This document shows positions 1-12,496 of a stretch of DNA of 64,000 nucleotides, one piece after another. The position numbers and the translations under genes were made by a program. The stretch is from Climacium dendroides (Eukaryota; Streptophyta; Bryopsida; Hypnales; Climaciaceae): assembly GCA_950106755.1 (NCBI GenBank), contig OX467082.1, positions 10,478,001 to 10,542,000 of the forward strand. Reading direction: 5' to 3'. The notes below the pieces were generated by a model. The model was given only the letters and a program-made list of their open reading frames with translations. It did no database searches and had not been told where the DNA came from. Numbering within the stretch: the first letter of the stretch is position 1; every line of letters begins with the position of its first letter.

Positions 1-1544
1 GATGAAGAGAAAAAATATATAGTATGACATTTTTAATAATAGGAAGAGAAGGCAAGAGTTGAAGTGAGAGTAGAGAATTGGAGTTACATACAAATCAAAA
101 CACACATGTACATACACATGACAAAAAGAATACAATGAGTATCCAAACAATGAATTATAGACTACTAAAAAAAGATGTTGTTTTTTATACTTGTTTTTAC
201 ACTTTTTTTATACTATTTTTTATACTAAAGTATAGAATGTGGTATTGAAATTGTTTTCCAACATTACTATGTTGGAAAAGTGTCAAAAATAAAGTGCTTC
301 ACTCTAAAAAGTCATAATTAATTATTAAAAATAGATTTAAAAATACAAAATAATTTGAATTTGATTTGTTTTCCTTTGTCTTACAAAGAAATTAAATAAA
401 AAAATATTATTAGGGGTTGTACACCTTGAAAAAAGAAAATCATTGGTGCAAAAATTGCAAAATAAATATGTATTTTCATATAAGTTACTAAAAAAATCTT
501 CCAAATTGCATATATTCCCTCCTTGTCCTATTAGTCATTTTGGTAGTATTGAAAGTATTAATTTATGATTTTTTATGCATGTGCTAATCAAATCATTTTA
601 TAGTGAATGTTTACAAATTTGTCCTCTTAATTGCAAAACAAGTGGTTTGGAGATATTAATTGCAAACATGTCAAGATTAGAGGATAAGAAATTGCAATAC
701 ATACAAAGTGCCACATATGAACAAGGTTAGGTTTTATAAAGAAAGAAAGACCCAAATGCAACTACCTTGCCCACTTAGTGGTCTTAAAAGATTTAAAGTG
801 TGTAATACGGATAATAAACTAGATTTTTGTGCTTCATTTCATTAGTTGATAGAAAAAACAAAAAAAATCATTTCAATCCTAAAATTAGGTTTAAAATAAA
901 AGACATAGGAAATTGGGGACAAATGAAAATACCCAAAGGGACTAATAAAATGATATAGAAGGAGGATGTTGTAAGTCATTAAAAATACCAACTACTAACT
1001 CCAAGGTGAAGGTTTTGAATCTCGTCGCCTGCATGCTAGTTACCTATGGCTACTAATTTTCAAATCTTGGTTTAGTATCCAGGTATGTAATTTTGTGTTG
1101 ATTTATTGTACTCATTTGTATCCTATCTTGTGATTTTTAGTGTGTCATATACTTGTGTTTGTGAAGATAAAAGTGTATTGTATTAGTTTAGTTATGCTTA
1201 AAAATAAAATTTCTTTTTTATTATAGTTCAATTATAAATTTTTTTTGGCTGAATGACATTGTGACAAAACCTCACAATATTACAAGATGCTTTGAAATTT
1301 TTTATAATTTAAGTATTGATTGAATTTTAAAATATATATTGTATTTGTATTAGATATGTGATCAATTGTGTGAGAATTTCAGTTGAGTGGTGTTGTGACA
1401 AAACCTCACAACATTACAAGATGCTTTAAAATTTTTACACAATTTAATTCATCAATAGCAAATTAAAATTTATTATATTATTATTTGTAATTGATATTTT
1501 TTTAATAATATTTTAATTTTAATTTTGTTATTCTATATTGTAGG
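1..1544. other. AT-rich non-coding DNA
   Basis: No convincing reading frame is seen. The stretch is A/T-rich with long T and A runs. The only structure noted is a short direct repeat holding a small hairpin near 1259 and 1393, listed separately. It could be promoter or intron DNA of the gene that begins near 1545. Confidence 0.6.
1259..1441. repeat. Two direct copies of a ~50-bp hairpin-containing repeat
   Basis: Copies at about 1259-1310 and 1393-1441, 134 bp apart, share TTGTGACAAAACCTCACAA, which can fold as TTGTGA/TCACAA, followed by a shared ATTACAAGATGCTTT. Function unknown; a duplicated fragment or mobile-element end is possible. Confidence 0.6.
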
Positions 1545-2244
1545 ATGGGGCCAAAGCGCAAGTCTATAGCTCAAAAAAAGAAGATTCAAGAACAAAAAAA
1601 CTTGGGAGTACAAGATCCTAATAAACACAAGTTTTTATTTTGTAGGTGTTTTATATCCAACATCGAAGCTTCCTTGAATGAGCATTACGTAGGAAAGGCA
1701 CATTGTTGTTTAGAGAAGTTACGGTTGTAACGCCATTTTTAGAAGATCATGGCCTTGTTCCAACTACTTCTCAAGATAAGTACATGTGTAAACAATGTGG
1801 CCAAGGTGGCATTCCTGGTGATGTGAAGAAGTTAAATGAACACCTTCTTCATGTGCATTTTCTTAAATCAAGGAAGAAATATCTTCCTGTAGTTTCTAAT
1901 ATCCATAGCTGGTATTCTGGTGTTGAAATACCAAGAGTGGTAGGGAGAGCCCAGAAAGTCAGATTCAAAGTATATTGGGTTGACGAGTATAATATGGATG
2001 AAGATGTACCTACTTTTGAAGAAGTGAAAGCCCCAACATTTTGTGTTGATTCAAATGAATGTAGCTTTCATTTTCTACTTGTTACTGGTAGGTTTAGTTC
2101 TAGTATGCTTACTGTTATGGTAGAGTTGGGTACATTTCTTGAAGCAGAAGGAAATCCTATGAAGAATGGTAAAATGAAAAGAGGAGATCACGATGCACGA
2201 ATTGTAAGATTTGGTTACCACTATGCATATGGCGAAATTGGGAG
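1545..2244 (+). pseudogene. Zinc-finger protein, first exon(s), frameshifted; family not recognised
   Basis: Translation from ATG 1545 gives a Lys-rich start (MGPKRKSIAQKKK) and a finger-like C-x-C...H-x5-H stretch, then stops at 1728-1730. A second frame from about 1703 carries a clearer C2H2-like finger (CKQC, 15 residues, HLLHVH) and runs to the end of the exon. The two frames are offset, so either a frameshift or an unseen intron lies near 1700-1730. The exon ends at a good donor (GGGAG/GTATGT, 2244/2245). Splicing to the acceptor at 2897 keeps the frame and yields GEIGR-VALFGWQFALYQQ, which reads naturally. The two fingers suggest nucleic-acid binding. I do not recognise the family; it could be a host gene or an old transposon protein. 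Confidence 0.5.
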
Positions 2245-2897
2245 GTATGTTTATTTTTGTAATAAAATCATATTTTTTTCATTGAATCTTTGAAGTGTTG
2301 TTGTCTTTTTAGATGACAAATGAAATTTACATAAATATCAGAGGTCTCAATTTTTGTTATGATTTATAAATATATATATATTACATATATTACATAGAAA
2401 AAACTAATAGCTTCTATGTAATCTAATTTTTTTCTCAATTGATATTAAAGAACAAAAAACTTATTCTTATAAGCTAAAAACAGAGTAGGTTGTATAGATT
2501 CAAAAACCAAATATTTTATCTACTTTCAATTAAATTTTTTTCATAAATAATATTTTTGCTTATATAGAAAGTTTTCATTTATATAATTTGAATAGGTTAT
2601 GTAAATGTTAAAGGCTATTTTGTTTTTTGGATAATTAGAATAACATTCTAAAAGATAATATATAAGATTTTTTTCTACATGTTTCTTAAGAAAAATTCTA
2701 AAAGGAAAGTTTTATATAATTTAATGTACTTTCTAAAACAAATCTATTATTGGAAGTAGTACTCTTTTCTTTTATTTAAAAATATTAGGAATTAAACTAG
2801 TCTTAGTATTTTGTATCTACACCTATTTCTTAATTTTTTAAGGATAAAAAATGATTTTTTTGATTTTTTTTTTGTAGAATATAAAGGTAATTTCTAG

Positions 2898-2974
2898 AGT
2901 AGCACTATTTGGTTGGCAGTTTGCTCTTTACCAACAAAGACACTTCAATGTTCGATCAATACAAAGCACAACAA
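2898..2974 (+). CDS. Second exon of the zinc-finger gene
   Basis: It is flanked by an acceptor TTTCTAG (ends 2897) and a donor A/GTGAGT (2975). In the phase set by the upstream donor it encodes VALFGWQFALYQQ followed by RHFNVRSIQSTT without a stop. An alternative acceptor at 2877 would create a stop, which favours 2897. No domain is recognised. Later exons are uncertain. Confidence 0.45.
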
Positions 2975-3389
2975 GTGAGTTCATTTCTAACCATAATTCT
3001 CCCCATAGTGTAGGCATTGAAGATTGTATTAAAAGAGGAGTATAGTTGTTTGCAAATGATGTACATACAATAATTTTGGAGTTATACATTTTTAGGATTG
3101 CATCCAAAGTTCTTCCGTACCTTGTAACACAACTACAGAATAGTCATTTTTAGATTTTTCTTTTCATGTAGGTTAAAATGCACATTTTAGGTGGTTTCAC
3201 TTTCACTTGTATGGTTATATTGTCCTTACAATGTCTCCAATATAAGCATGCTGTAAAATTTGTAGGGCACTTTTGCCATTGTGGATTGTAGAAATAGTAG
3301 GATCAGAAGGTCACTAAAAATATGAAAGGTCCTACTATACAAAAACATAGCCATCACCAACTATACCTTTATTCTTATTCATGTCAAAA

Positions 3390-3810
3390 TTGCAATGTCT
3401 AAGTTGTTTCTAAAAAATGGAGATGTCCCAGAGCCTGCGCTAGGAAGCAAAAATAAATCCAAAAAAGCAGTATGCAAACGAGAGCAACTAAAAAAGCAAT
3501 AGTTGCTAGTAAGCAAATTGAAGAGAGATATGATTCGAAAATCCCCAATACTCGTACTCGAAGAAAAAGGCAAATCCAAAGGGGTTGGTTCCTTCAAAGG
3601 GGAAAAAGAAGGCAAGTTTTTTGTCTCCTATAGTTATGAATGTTGTACAGGGCAACTTACACAATGTGAGAACAGATGTGGAGGAACTTCGTTGCAAGAG
3701 GAAAGAGGATGCTATAAAATGCAGTAGAGTAACAAAAATTATAGGACAAGCATTTGAACAAAACAATCAATTCAATCCAAAGACAGCTACTACAAATGGT
3801 GAAGTGTAGA
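3390..3810 (+). pseudogene. Lys-rich coding remnant of the same locus
   Basis: Two overlapping plus-strand frames look coding. One from 3397 begins MSKLFLKNGDVPEPALG and meets an in-frame TAG near 3500. The other, about 3585-3809, is rich in Lys, Asn and Gln and ends at TAG. The frame change between them implies decay or an unrecognised intron. Composition fits a disordered, basic linker in a nuclear protein. Placing it in the 1545 gene is inference from strand, spacing and composition. Confidence 0.3.
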
Positions 3811-4338
3811 AGGAGTCCTTAATATGGAATCCAACTCCTCTATCTCTAAAAACTTGTGCGAACATGTCGCTAATTCCGCTTTCAACAAGTGAGAGACTAT
3901 TGATGATTGTTATGTCCCTACTACTATTGGTCAATGATAGAAATGTAGAAAGGTTTATGTAGCAAAGATTCAAAAAGAGTGTTAAATTGCATTACTTGTG
4001 TTCTAGAAGACATTCCTAACTTTATTCATGCAACATTTATTTTTAGAATTCCTTAGTACGCTACACGTCAATTGTCTCACTCCATTGTCTTTAGAATGTC
4101 ATGTTGAAATTCTGTAGATGTTTGTACCTTGGTACTATAATTGGAACACAATGTTTATATATACACACTTATTATGTGCTTTGAGAGAACCATTTAAAAT
4201 ATAGCTTCTCTATACTTCTCAAGATGTTGTGACTGTCATTTTTCCCTATTTATGTATGCATTATTACAATTGAAGAAGTATTAAAGGTAAGCTAAATGTG
4301 TCAGTTATTTGGCCTAATACTTCATGGAAATTTTCTAG

Positions 4339-4614
4339 AGGTTCATATGGACCCCAAAACAACTAGAATGGAAGAAGTGGGTGAAGGCAATGATGAACAA
4401 GAACCACCTTTGGTGGCCAAATTAGCTGAAGTTCCTCTACAACACCAAGTGCCAACTCAGAAGTATTCCGAAAACACACTTCATGGTAGTGTAGTTGATA
4501 GAGCCTTCCCAAATGATATGGGTATGCCAGTCTACCAACAAAGCACAAAAGTATTTCATGATGTGGGATTAAGTACACATGGTTCGCCTCTAGCCATGTA
4601 CTACCATGACATTG
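4339..4614 (+). CDS. Probable internal exon, acidic linker, unknown family
   Basis: It opens after an acceptor-like TTTTCTAG near 4336-4338 and closes at ATT/GTAAGA (4614/4615). In between is an uninterrupted frame including MDPKTTRMEEVGEGNDEQEP. It is hydrophilic with no known domain. Neighbouring fragments on the same strand suggest one long multi-exon gene from 1.5 to 12 kb. Exon ends are judged by eye. Confidence 0.4.
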
Positions 4615-5343
4615 TAAGAAAAAACCCTCTAACTTGTTATATTCCTTCTATGATTTTTTTCAATACTACCATATATGGACATTTAAGATAGGGAGTTTAT
4701 TAGAGGATATCTATACTTATGATGCCTTGAAGTAAAAAAACACAAATCTTTTAGAGGGTGAATTTGAAGCATGTTACATTTTTAATCTTATAAATAGAAA
4801 ATATGTAGGAGGCAAGATGTTAGTGAAAGTTGTTTGTCAAACACTTTTACAAAAAAAGTATAGAAACAACCTCATGTGTAGACACATCTTGGATGTCAAA
4901 GTTTGTAGCACAAATGTAAAGAATGTATTTTGTCCAAATTAGGTTGTCAACATTTATTTTTTGGATACTCGATCATATAAAATGTAGGTTGTGTTCATGA
5001 TAGCTTCTTAGTAATAAAGTGAGATGAAATATGTTGTATTTGGTCACTAAGAAATAATGCTATTTAGAAAGAATTTCTTTAGTATGTGAATTGTTTGGTA
5101 AGTCATTCTATAGAGTGTTCAATAAATTAAGTCACCAAAGAGTACAAGAAAATTCATGTAGAGTCTGTTAATTTTTGTAACTAATCTCATTAAGTGATGG
5201 TACTTGTGCAATGCAAGCATGCAGGGATTAAAGAAAAAATGGATGACTCTCTATAAATACAATCTTCTAAACTAATTTTGGACTCTAATGCCAATTTTTT
5301 ACAAAATGTGTAGAACTCTGAAAGAAGAGAAAAAAGGCAAAAT

Positions 5344-5592
5344 GTGTCCTCTAAACATAGACAGCGACTGTACCACGATTGGTCAGAGGACTCCATGTCT
5401 CAAAGTCCCTAGAATCGTGAAAGCAAGAGAAGTCGAAGAAGTGTGTCAAGGAGCCCAAGATGTAGTCGTTTGCTGAGTCCTACATATTATAGAGGAAGAT
5501 GTGAGGGGCGACGGAGAAGGAACTACAGAGAAGAAAGATGTCAAAGTCCACAATATGGCCAAGATCATCGTGGTAGGGATTTGCACCTATAA
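5344..5592 (+). pseudogene. Arg/Ser-rich exon with one in-frame TAG
   Basis: The frame reads VSSKHRQRLYHDWSEDSMSQSP, then TAG (5410-5412), then NRESKRSRRSVSRSPRCSRL and more Arg/Ser/Tyr-rich residues to TAA at 5590. The RS and SP dipeptides resemble the RS domain of splicing factors, but no RNA-recognition motif is visible. TAG in place of a likely CAG matches the decay pattern seen elsewhere in the window. Best read as a decayed exon of the same locus; an independent SR-like gene is less likely. Confidence 0.4.
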
Positions 5593-5970
5593 TCTTTAGC
5601 ACAGTCATTGTTATGTGTAATTATATTTTGGACGCTTTGATGTTTTTAATTAAAGAGAATGCAATCTTATGATTCAAGTTTATAGATGTGAATTTATGAG
5701 TCCATAGAGTCATTGCAATGTTCTCAATAGAATTTAAAGGCAAAACATAAGAAGTGAAACAATAAATTGGAGGTATTACAAAGCTTCCAATACAAGTGGA
5801 TGCCTTTTTGCTTAGAAACTATATAGTCAAAAGCTATATGGGATGTAGGTGCACTATAAAAGAGTATAACAGTGAATGGTAGCAATTCACTCATTGTTTT
5901 TCATATGCATAGCATTATTATTTATTGTAGCATGTGAAAGTGACTACATCCTTGACCTCTACTATGAATA

Positions 5971-6845
5971 GGCTCTCGACACTCAAAGAAGGAGAATGGA
6001 AGAAAGCGAGTGCATCGGTGTGGAAGAGAATCCTCTTCTACAGATAGCCACTATAGAAATGATAGGTCTATGTTACCCTAAAATAATCGAAGGGAGCAAA
6101 AGAAGAAGCGCAATCTTTTAAGATCGAGATTCCCTAGCATTGAACTACTACAACAATCAAACAATGGACATTTCAAAATTGACATGGAATTAAAAATCAT
6201 GAAGAAAGTGCAATTAGCATTACTAGCTCTAATAATGGATAGGAGAACAAGACGTTATAGGCAAGCATTATTTGAAGCAGAGAAAAAGGAACGACAACGA
6301 GAAGGAAAGAAAGAAATCTATTTGATGTTGAATGCAGAGGGAATACCGTATGGACATAGGAAAATGGCATGGATGGCTGAAATCAATAGATTAGCTACAG
6401 GACTAGATCCCTCCTGCACCCACATCAAAAGGCAAAGCTACGAAGACGTTTGCATATTCAAGGACCGACTCAATGAAAAGTTTGAGTACTTTGTAGATTT
6501 GAATGAAGACCACCTAAGGGCATTAATGGAGAAAGCAGTGACAAGGAGGCAAACAAATCTAATCGCTCTTATCAAGCAAGGCAAGAAGCAACCAACATAT
6601 ATAGACGAATAAGTATGGAAGTGTCTAAAAAAAATTCAGAGAGTAAGGAGAGGGAGAGTAGGACAAAGCATGGATGCTATGCAAATGCATTTCGCAAAAC
6701 ACTTGGAAGAACAGGCTCACTAGGTGTATATAGAATACGAGAAAGACTTCAAGAAAAGTTTGGAAGGTTGCCAGAACTTGATGAATTGGGAGAGGAGATG
6801 CAACGCTATAAGGGTTCTAGAAAGGAAGATAGGGGATCATATAAA
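5971..6845 (+). pseudogene. Basic, helical exon with several in-frame stops
   Basis: One plus-strand frame runs from an acceptor-like AATAG at 5966-5970. It is interrupted by TAA (6079-6081), TAA (6610-6612), TAG (6721-6723) and finally TGA (about 6844). The clean middle part, 6184-6609, encodes 142 residues rich in Arg, Lys, Glu and Leu and is predicted helical. After 6612 the same frame still looks protein-like (MDAMQMHFAKHLEEQAH), while a second frame (6615-7064, Glu/Ser-rich end) is also open, so a frameshift is likely. No family recognised. Confidence 0.4.
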
Positions 6846-7064
6846 ATGAAGCTGAACAAAGGGAAGGGATTAGCTAATGGAGATGACAAAAATCCAATAC
6901 AAATGTGTTCGGAGACAGAGGGGTCCGAGGAGTATAGTAGTGAAGAGGGGCATTATGATTCCAACAAATTAATACCAGAAGATGATTTTGAGGTAAATCT
7001 CTTAGCTATTCTTAAATTTTTTTTTCAAATTGAATATGTAGTAATCAATCAAAGAGTAGCATAG

Positions 7065-7740
7065 TTGAGGTTGCTCATAAAGATGGACATGACAATGGTG
7101 CACAATGAATATCCCTATAGTTCACAATATTTTCAAAGAATTGCTTCTTCAAGAATTTAATACTTTATATATGTTGGGCATATAGTGCTAGAGTAAGTTT
7201 CATTTGTCAAGTATACAAGAGTGTATAATAAAAGTGTCTATGTACTTTTATATATAGGGTTGTTACTCCTTGCTTACTCCTTGCTTACCAAGTGAATTTT
7301 TTTCATAGAATATAATCGTATTTGTGTAAACAAAGAGTTTACTGTTTCAACCACATATGGAATAAGTTGTTTTTAAAGAAATAGTCAACATAAATGACAA
7401 GAAATGGTTATGTGAAAATGTTTTATCAAAGTCATTGTATATTCTAAGTTAGAAGCTGCAATTTGAAGCTTTTAATTTTTTTTCCATTATGTTATAAAGG
7501 ATTCCTAGAAATCAATCATTTTCTATCTAATTCATGAGAAGCATACATTACATGTAAAGAGAGGGAGCAATAGGACACAAAGCACAAGTTCAACATATGT
7601 AGATATGATGTCTTTACTACAATTGTGAAGATATTTTTCCTTCCATTAATTGAAGCCTACCTAATTTGTGGGACATGCAATATTGTGCTCAATTTTTTAA
7701 GAGAGTTGTTGTAGCACAGGGTAAGTGAAATTCCCTATTA
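7065..7740. other. Non-coding AT-rich gap
   Basis: No coding frame or repeat of note. It lies between the last exon-like part of the 1.5-7 kb locus and the CCGG-rich insertion, so it is probably intron sequence. Confidence 0.5.
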
Positions 7741-7744
7741 TGCT

Positions 7745-10700
7745 CACAAAAACCTCTTTAAAGCATAATAAAGTGACTCTAAAGATCGAACCCAAGAGAC
7801 TCTGTGAAGTGTTTCGTGTTACTAGGTGATTTGAGGAAAGTTTCCTAATTCCATTATTCTTGATTATACCTCTCTCACCTTTTTCCCAAAATACCGGATG
7901 ATTTCTTAATATTCTTATAAACTAATCCGGTCCAGACTAATACTGATCCGAATCAAACTTAATTGACAACCTTCAAGAACCAACCCGTAATTCACACTTC
8001 CGACCAGATCTCGCACTACTTTAATTGAGGGCTTCCTTTCCTCAACTTCTATTCCGGTTCTGTTTAGCCTCTGTCGGCACTTCAGAGGGATCTGTCACTT
8101 ATTTTCAGAGAGGTAGACACTCCCCTCTTTCCGGTCTTTATAGTGATGTAAAATTCACTAACCCAATCTATTCTCCTATCTTAACGGGATCCGGTTTGAT
8201 CTTTCACAACAAACTGGACGTAATCTCAGCCTGTAGGTCACACAAAGATCCCCTGTATGACCCTCACTTACTACAACGACCTTACTATCTTTTGCAATTT
8301 GTGCGAAACTAAGGTGGCTACAAGTGCGTCTGCCCGTACTAGCATAATCTAACGTTCTTTTGTTTACTTCTTCAGATGGTGAGACCTCTCAAGTGTTTAG
8401 AGGCTAATCCAGACATTCCATCTAGCAGCTCTTAGCACAGTTTGAGGATCCATCCTCTTACTGCCTAACCTAGCACTAGTTATCTCACCTGGAATTATGA
8501 ACCTTAAACCTATTGAGGTGTCTTGACTCACTCCCAACACTTACAACCTGTTCACATGCACCTGCAATCACAAGAAGACAACAAGGGGAGAAGATCCTCT
8601 TACACTCTGCTCATCTATACTCAATCTCTCCCTTCCTTATCCGGCCAGTCTTTGGGAAGACAAGAAAACAATAGACAATACACAAGAGACAACATATGCA
8701 AGAAGAAAAAGCTCCCAGTCTCAATCTTGAGACTTGAATTATATACAGAATTTACAAAAAGGTCTCCCCGAAAATCTGGCACTTATCCGGCCGAGATTGT
8801 CGGATCTGAACTTTTCCTAACTTTCCGGAACAAGGTCCGACCTAACAAAATTTCCTATTCTCTAATTTCTAGCTACCTATCCCTCCTGAGGGGGTCCACC
8901 ACTATCTGGAGTAGCTATGGGGGAGAGCTCACTCAAATTTCTACTTTTATCTCCCTCTTCCGGAATTCGCTCCGGTTCTATAGGAGAAGTTATTCCTGTC
9001 CTCGTCCGTGGGGCTTCTGAAATAGAAGTCCTTCCAGCCTCCTTCTCCTTTGATATTGGAGTTTCAAACTTCCCCTCTAATATCTCTACCTCATCGAACT
9101 CATCCGGGATTGAAATCTCAGATAAAAAGACTAATCCACTCTGGAACTTCCGGACGCTATCCTCTAATCCCTTTGCGTCTTTCCGGAATTCCTTCATTGC
9201 CTCTTCTAATTCTCCAACGAAGTCAGCCAAGATGCGAGCGATACGGGTACCCGAAGGTTTCGGATCCTTATGTATCCCCTCATCAAACAATTTGGCCTTC
9301 GCCATTACCTCACCGGATGCCCCTACTACTGCCGTCATCCGGTTGATTGCAATCCTGGTCTCCTCCTACAAAGTCATTGCAGCCTTCACTTGTTCGCGAC
9401 CAACATCCAAGTCCCTCCGGTAGTTTTGGATTTCTCCTCGCAACCGGACCACCTGCTCGTCTGTCTTTCGCTGGTTGATGTTCTGCTTTAGCAACCTATC
9501 CTCCAACTCCTTCACTTCGTCCGGATTGCTGATGCAGTTCGCCACGGCTTCCGTCAGGGAACTGGTCGGAGTACTTCCTACCAAATCCGCCACTTCACGC
9601 AACGTTGTGGTCTTTACTTTCCAATCCACTCTCATTGTACTGAGAATCCGGATTAGGTCGTTGTATGGACCTGTCAGGTCCAACAACTGGGATGATGGAA
9701 TGGGTTTCAGTCTGACCGCTTCCACTGGCTCCTGCTTCTTCGAGACGACCGGTTCCACTGCTTCCGGTCCCTTTTCCTTCCGAAGCCCCGAAGGGGACCC
9801 CCTCAGACTGGACGTCCTTTTCATCCTTCGGTGGAGAGGAACGTCCTCTTCCTCCTCTTCCTCTTCTTTCCAATTCCTCTTCTTAGGGTTCTCACCCTTC
9901 TCCTCCGGTTCCATCTCGGATTCTTCATCCGATCCTCCACACGTCCGGAGAGCCATCTGCGCTCTCTACTCTTTGTTCTCCTCCGCTGTGAAAAGACTCT
10001 GATTCTTGTATAGGTGGAAAAGGTAGGGGCTTACCGGAGTAGCCCTACTCTTTCCCACATTGGAGACTAAGACATTCACCAGCGTTTGAATGAATGCCGC
10101 CCAATCCATCCGCTTCTCTCCGCTCAAGGCCCCAAAGATTGCATTTCCGAGCGTGGAAGTCACCTAGGTAGGTTTTTCCGGATGTAAAATCGGAACCAGA
10201 AACTCCAATAGTCGCTTGTGCCGCACACTAACGCAATCTTCAATTGCGTACCCGTCCTTGGGGTTGGCTACTCCCCGGAACTTCCCACGCACGAAATCTC
10301 CCTTCTTGCTGGCCTGTTCCGCACCGCCTTCCTCCAGCTCGTAAACTTTCCACCAGATCTCCCTAGTCCACATGGGCGGAACTGGCCGGATAGTGTTGTC
10401 AAACTAATTAGGGGCTCCTTCGATGAGCTCCCTCACTATCGCCTCGCTCCGAAACCTCTAGGGCTTCCCCAGGAATCCTGCGCAACCCATGGCTGAGAGG
10501 TCCTCCATCAATTTGATTCTCTCCCGCTCACTACTGGGCTCTAAAGGAGCCACTTTCCTTACTCTAATTTCTATCCTCTGAGCGCTCGTTGGTCCTTGAT
10601 TTCGACTACGCTTTAACTACGGCATCCGTCTCTCTTTTAGCTCACTTCTTCTCTTCTCTCCTAGCTGCACGCCTCGTTTTCTCACTCACTCTCTTCTCGA

Positions 10701-11215
10701 CCTTGGCTGAATTACTCAATGCACAAGTGCTGCGGTACTCTCTTCCTCTCTCTCTTTCTCTTTCTCAATTTCCGCCTTGCTCATGCACTCGATTCTAGTC
10801 TAATCTTTGCACCCGTGTAAAGAAAACAACCGTGCTCACTCACAACTCTCAGACTTTGCACAATTCACACAAAAACACACGCAATTTGCAAACACAACTC
10901 AAAGCACTGAGAGCATGCCAAGTACGCTGGTACTCCCAAGTACAAATGACAGACAAATCCTAAAACAATCCCTTTTATACCCCGAAAACCTCATCATTAC
11001 TTTTCTCCGATTTTTCGAACGCGAATTTTGGATCCGTTCCTCCGATTAGGGGTTTAGACCGGATATGTTTCCGATATCCGTTCCGCTCCTTAATCTGATT
11101 CATTCAGGGCTTATGTTTCTAGTCTTTCTAACCCTTGGCTTTTCTTTCCTCTTTCATACTAATCCGGGTCTACTCAATCCGGATTCCGTGTTACAGAACA
11201 CAATAGAAAGAAAAA
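7745..11215 (-). mobile_element. CCGG-rich transposon/retroelement relic, copy 1
   Basis: Base composition changes sharply near 7.74 kb and back near 11.2 kb. Inside, CCGG, CCGGAT and CCGGTC recur many times, unlike the flanks. The left edge is near TGTTGTAGCACAGGG (about 7707) and the right near CGTGTTACAGAACACA (about 11189). These two are roughly inverted relatives, but I could not find a clean target-site duplication, so the ends are approximate. It carries one long decayed frame on the minus strand. Exon-like fragments of another gene lie on either side, so it probably inserted into an intron. A related element lies at about 21.96-24.4 kb. Confidence 0.5.
8877..10560 (-). pseudogene. Element-encoded protein, single frame broken by five TAG codons
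   Basis: Reading the minus strand from about 10560 to 8877 gives one continuous frame of about 560 codons. It is broken only by TAG at 10458, 10404, 10164, 9966 and 9366 (lowest coordinate of each) and ends at a sixth TAG at 8877. The N-terminal third (MWTREIWWKVYELEEGG, then TPVSPYLFHLYKNQ) resembles plant transposon- or retroelement-associated proteins with a conserved P-Y-L-F-H-L-Y-like stretch. The centre is an acidic/basic nuclear-type linker (EEEEEEED, RRMKR). The C-terminal third is coiled coil. No catalytic domain is seen. That all internal stops are TAG suggests loss of CAG codons. The family name is not certain. Confidence 0.55.
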
Positions 11216-11318
11216 TCAAAAAGTTAGGTTGTGACAAGAGTATATTGAGATTACTTGTACAAGGAATTTTGATGTTTTTTTAAGTATATTAGTATGCCTT
11301 GTATGATTAATGTAAGAG

Positions 11319-11943
11319 ATGTGGTATTTGTTATTTCTAAAGAGAAATGAAGTAGTGACTACATTCAATCGCTATAAGATGGAGAGGGGTTTGGTAGCAA
11401 AAGACAAAGATAGTGCCCAAGCAGAGAAGATCTTAAAGGATGATTATATACTACAACTTGAAGCAGAACTACGGAGCTTGAAAGCCAATATAACTAAAGA
11501 GCCTTCTTCTCAGTCAATATTGTAGTCTAATGTAGCATTGGGTACACATGAAGACAGTAACAAATTACTAGTAAGTAGTATTTATTGCCACCCTAAACCT
11601 TCATAAAGTTTATGTTTTTTTGACATACTTCTATAATGTTTTTAAGTCCACTGGCATCTATACTCAAGAGAGACAAAATGGGTAGACTTCATATTAATAA
11701 GGCTTTTTGTGATTATGTAGGTAGGTTATGTAGGAGATACATCAGTGCCAAGAAGGAATGGACACAGGAAATTGCAGAGAAGAGTTCTTGAAAGGAACAA
11801 CACTACAAATTATTGTGGACGTTGAAGACAAAGGAGTAACAAGACTATATTGCAATGATATTAAAGAACATGAATATCTGAGAAGTCGACCTATATTTGG
11901 AATTTCGGAATTTGTAGATGTCGTTTGTCTACATTACTTTTGA
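11319..11943 (+). pseudogene. Coiled-coil exon and downstream fragment, probably 3' part of the 1.5-kb locus
   Basis: The frame 11319-11525 includes MERGLVAKDKDSAQAEKILK and a heptad-like stretch (LQLEAELRSLKANI), then TAG at 11523. After it the same frame continues to a donor-like CTA/GTAAGT near 11570. A second piece near 11730-11830 reads GYVGDTSVPRRNGHRKLQRR in one frame before a TGA. Both are on the same strand as the 1.5-7 kb exons and lie just past the CCGG-rich insertion. Joining them to that locus is inference. Confidence 0.3.
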
Positions 11944-12496
11944 AGCTATCTTAGTGTTTCTACATGGCCATATTAGTATATGTAGTCCTAGACAATGAAG
12001 TATTGTATGTCAAGTAATGTGTAGTAGTTGTATTAAGAAAATAGAAGTCCTAAACTACTAAGCATATCATACTTATTGTCAATAATATTTAGTTTATAAA
12101 TTCAATTATAAAAACATAAATGAAATGGAATGAGGTGTAGGATGCCTACACTATGGTTATTTATTTGTTCTAAGGTTGTTTGTCTTTTATTTATCAAAAG
12201 AAATACTACTATTACACTTGTGAACGCTAAGTTTTTGTAGTCCTTATATATACAAACATGTATTGTATGAATTCTTATGGTTTGTTGATTTTAATCTATA
12301 AAACAAAGTATGTGATTGTCAGTTTTTCAATAGCCTTGTATATAACATGGGTGGATCTGTAGGAGCCAATATATGTGATATATACCTTATTTGAATGATG
12401 GAATTAAAAGGGTTGTAAATAGTGGAAAGCGACAAGTTAATTCAACAAAGTAAGTTGCATATGCATCATTTTTGTATTTGTAGCATAGACTTTGGT

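Noticed and set aside
8877..10560. Non-standard genetic code reading TAG as Gln, or RNA editing restoring CAG
   Set aside because: TAG also ends other frames normally here, TGA and TAA stops occur as well, and U-to-C editing of this kind is known from plant organelles, not nuclear transposons. Methylation-driven decay explains the pattern more simply.
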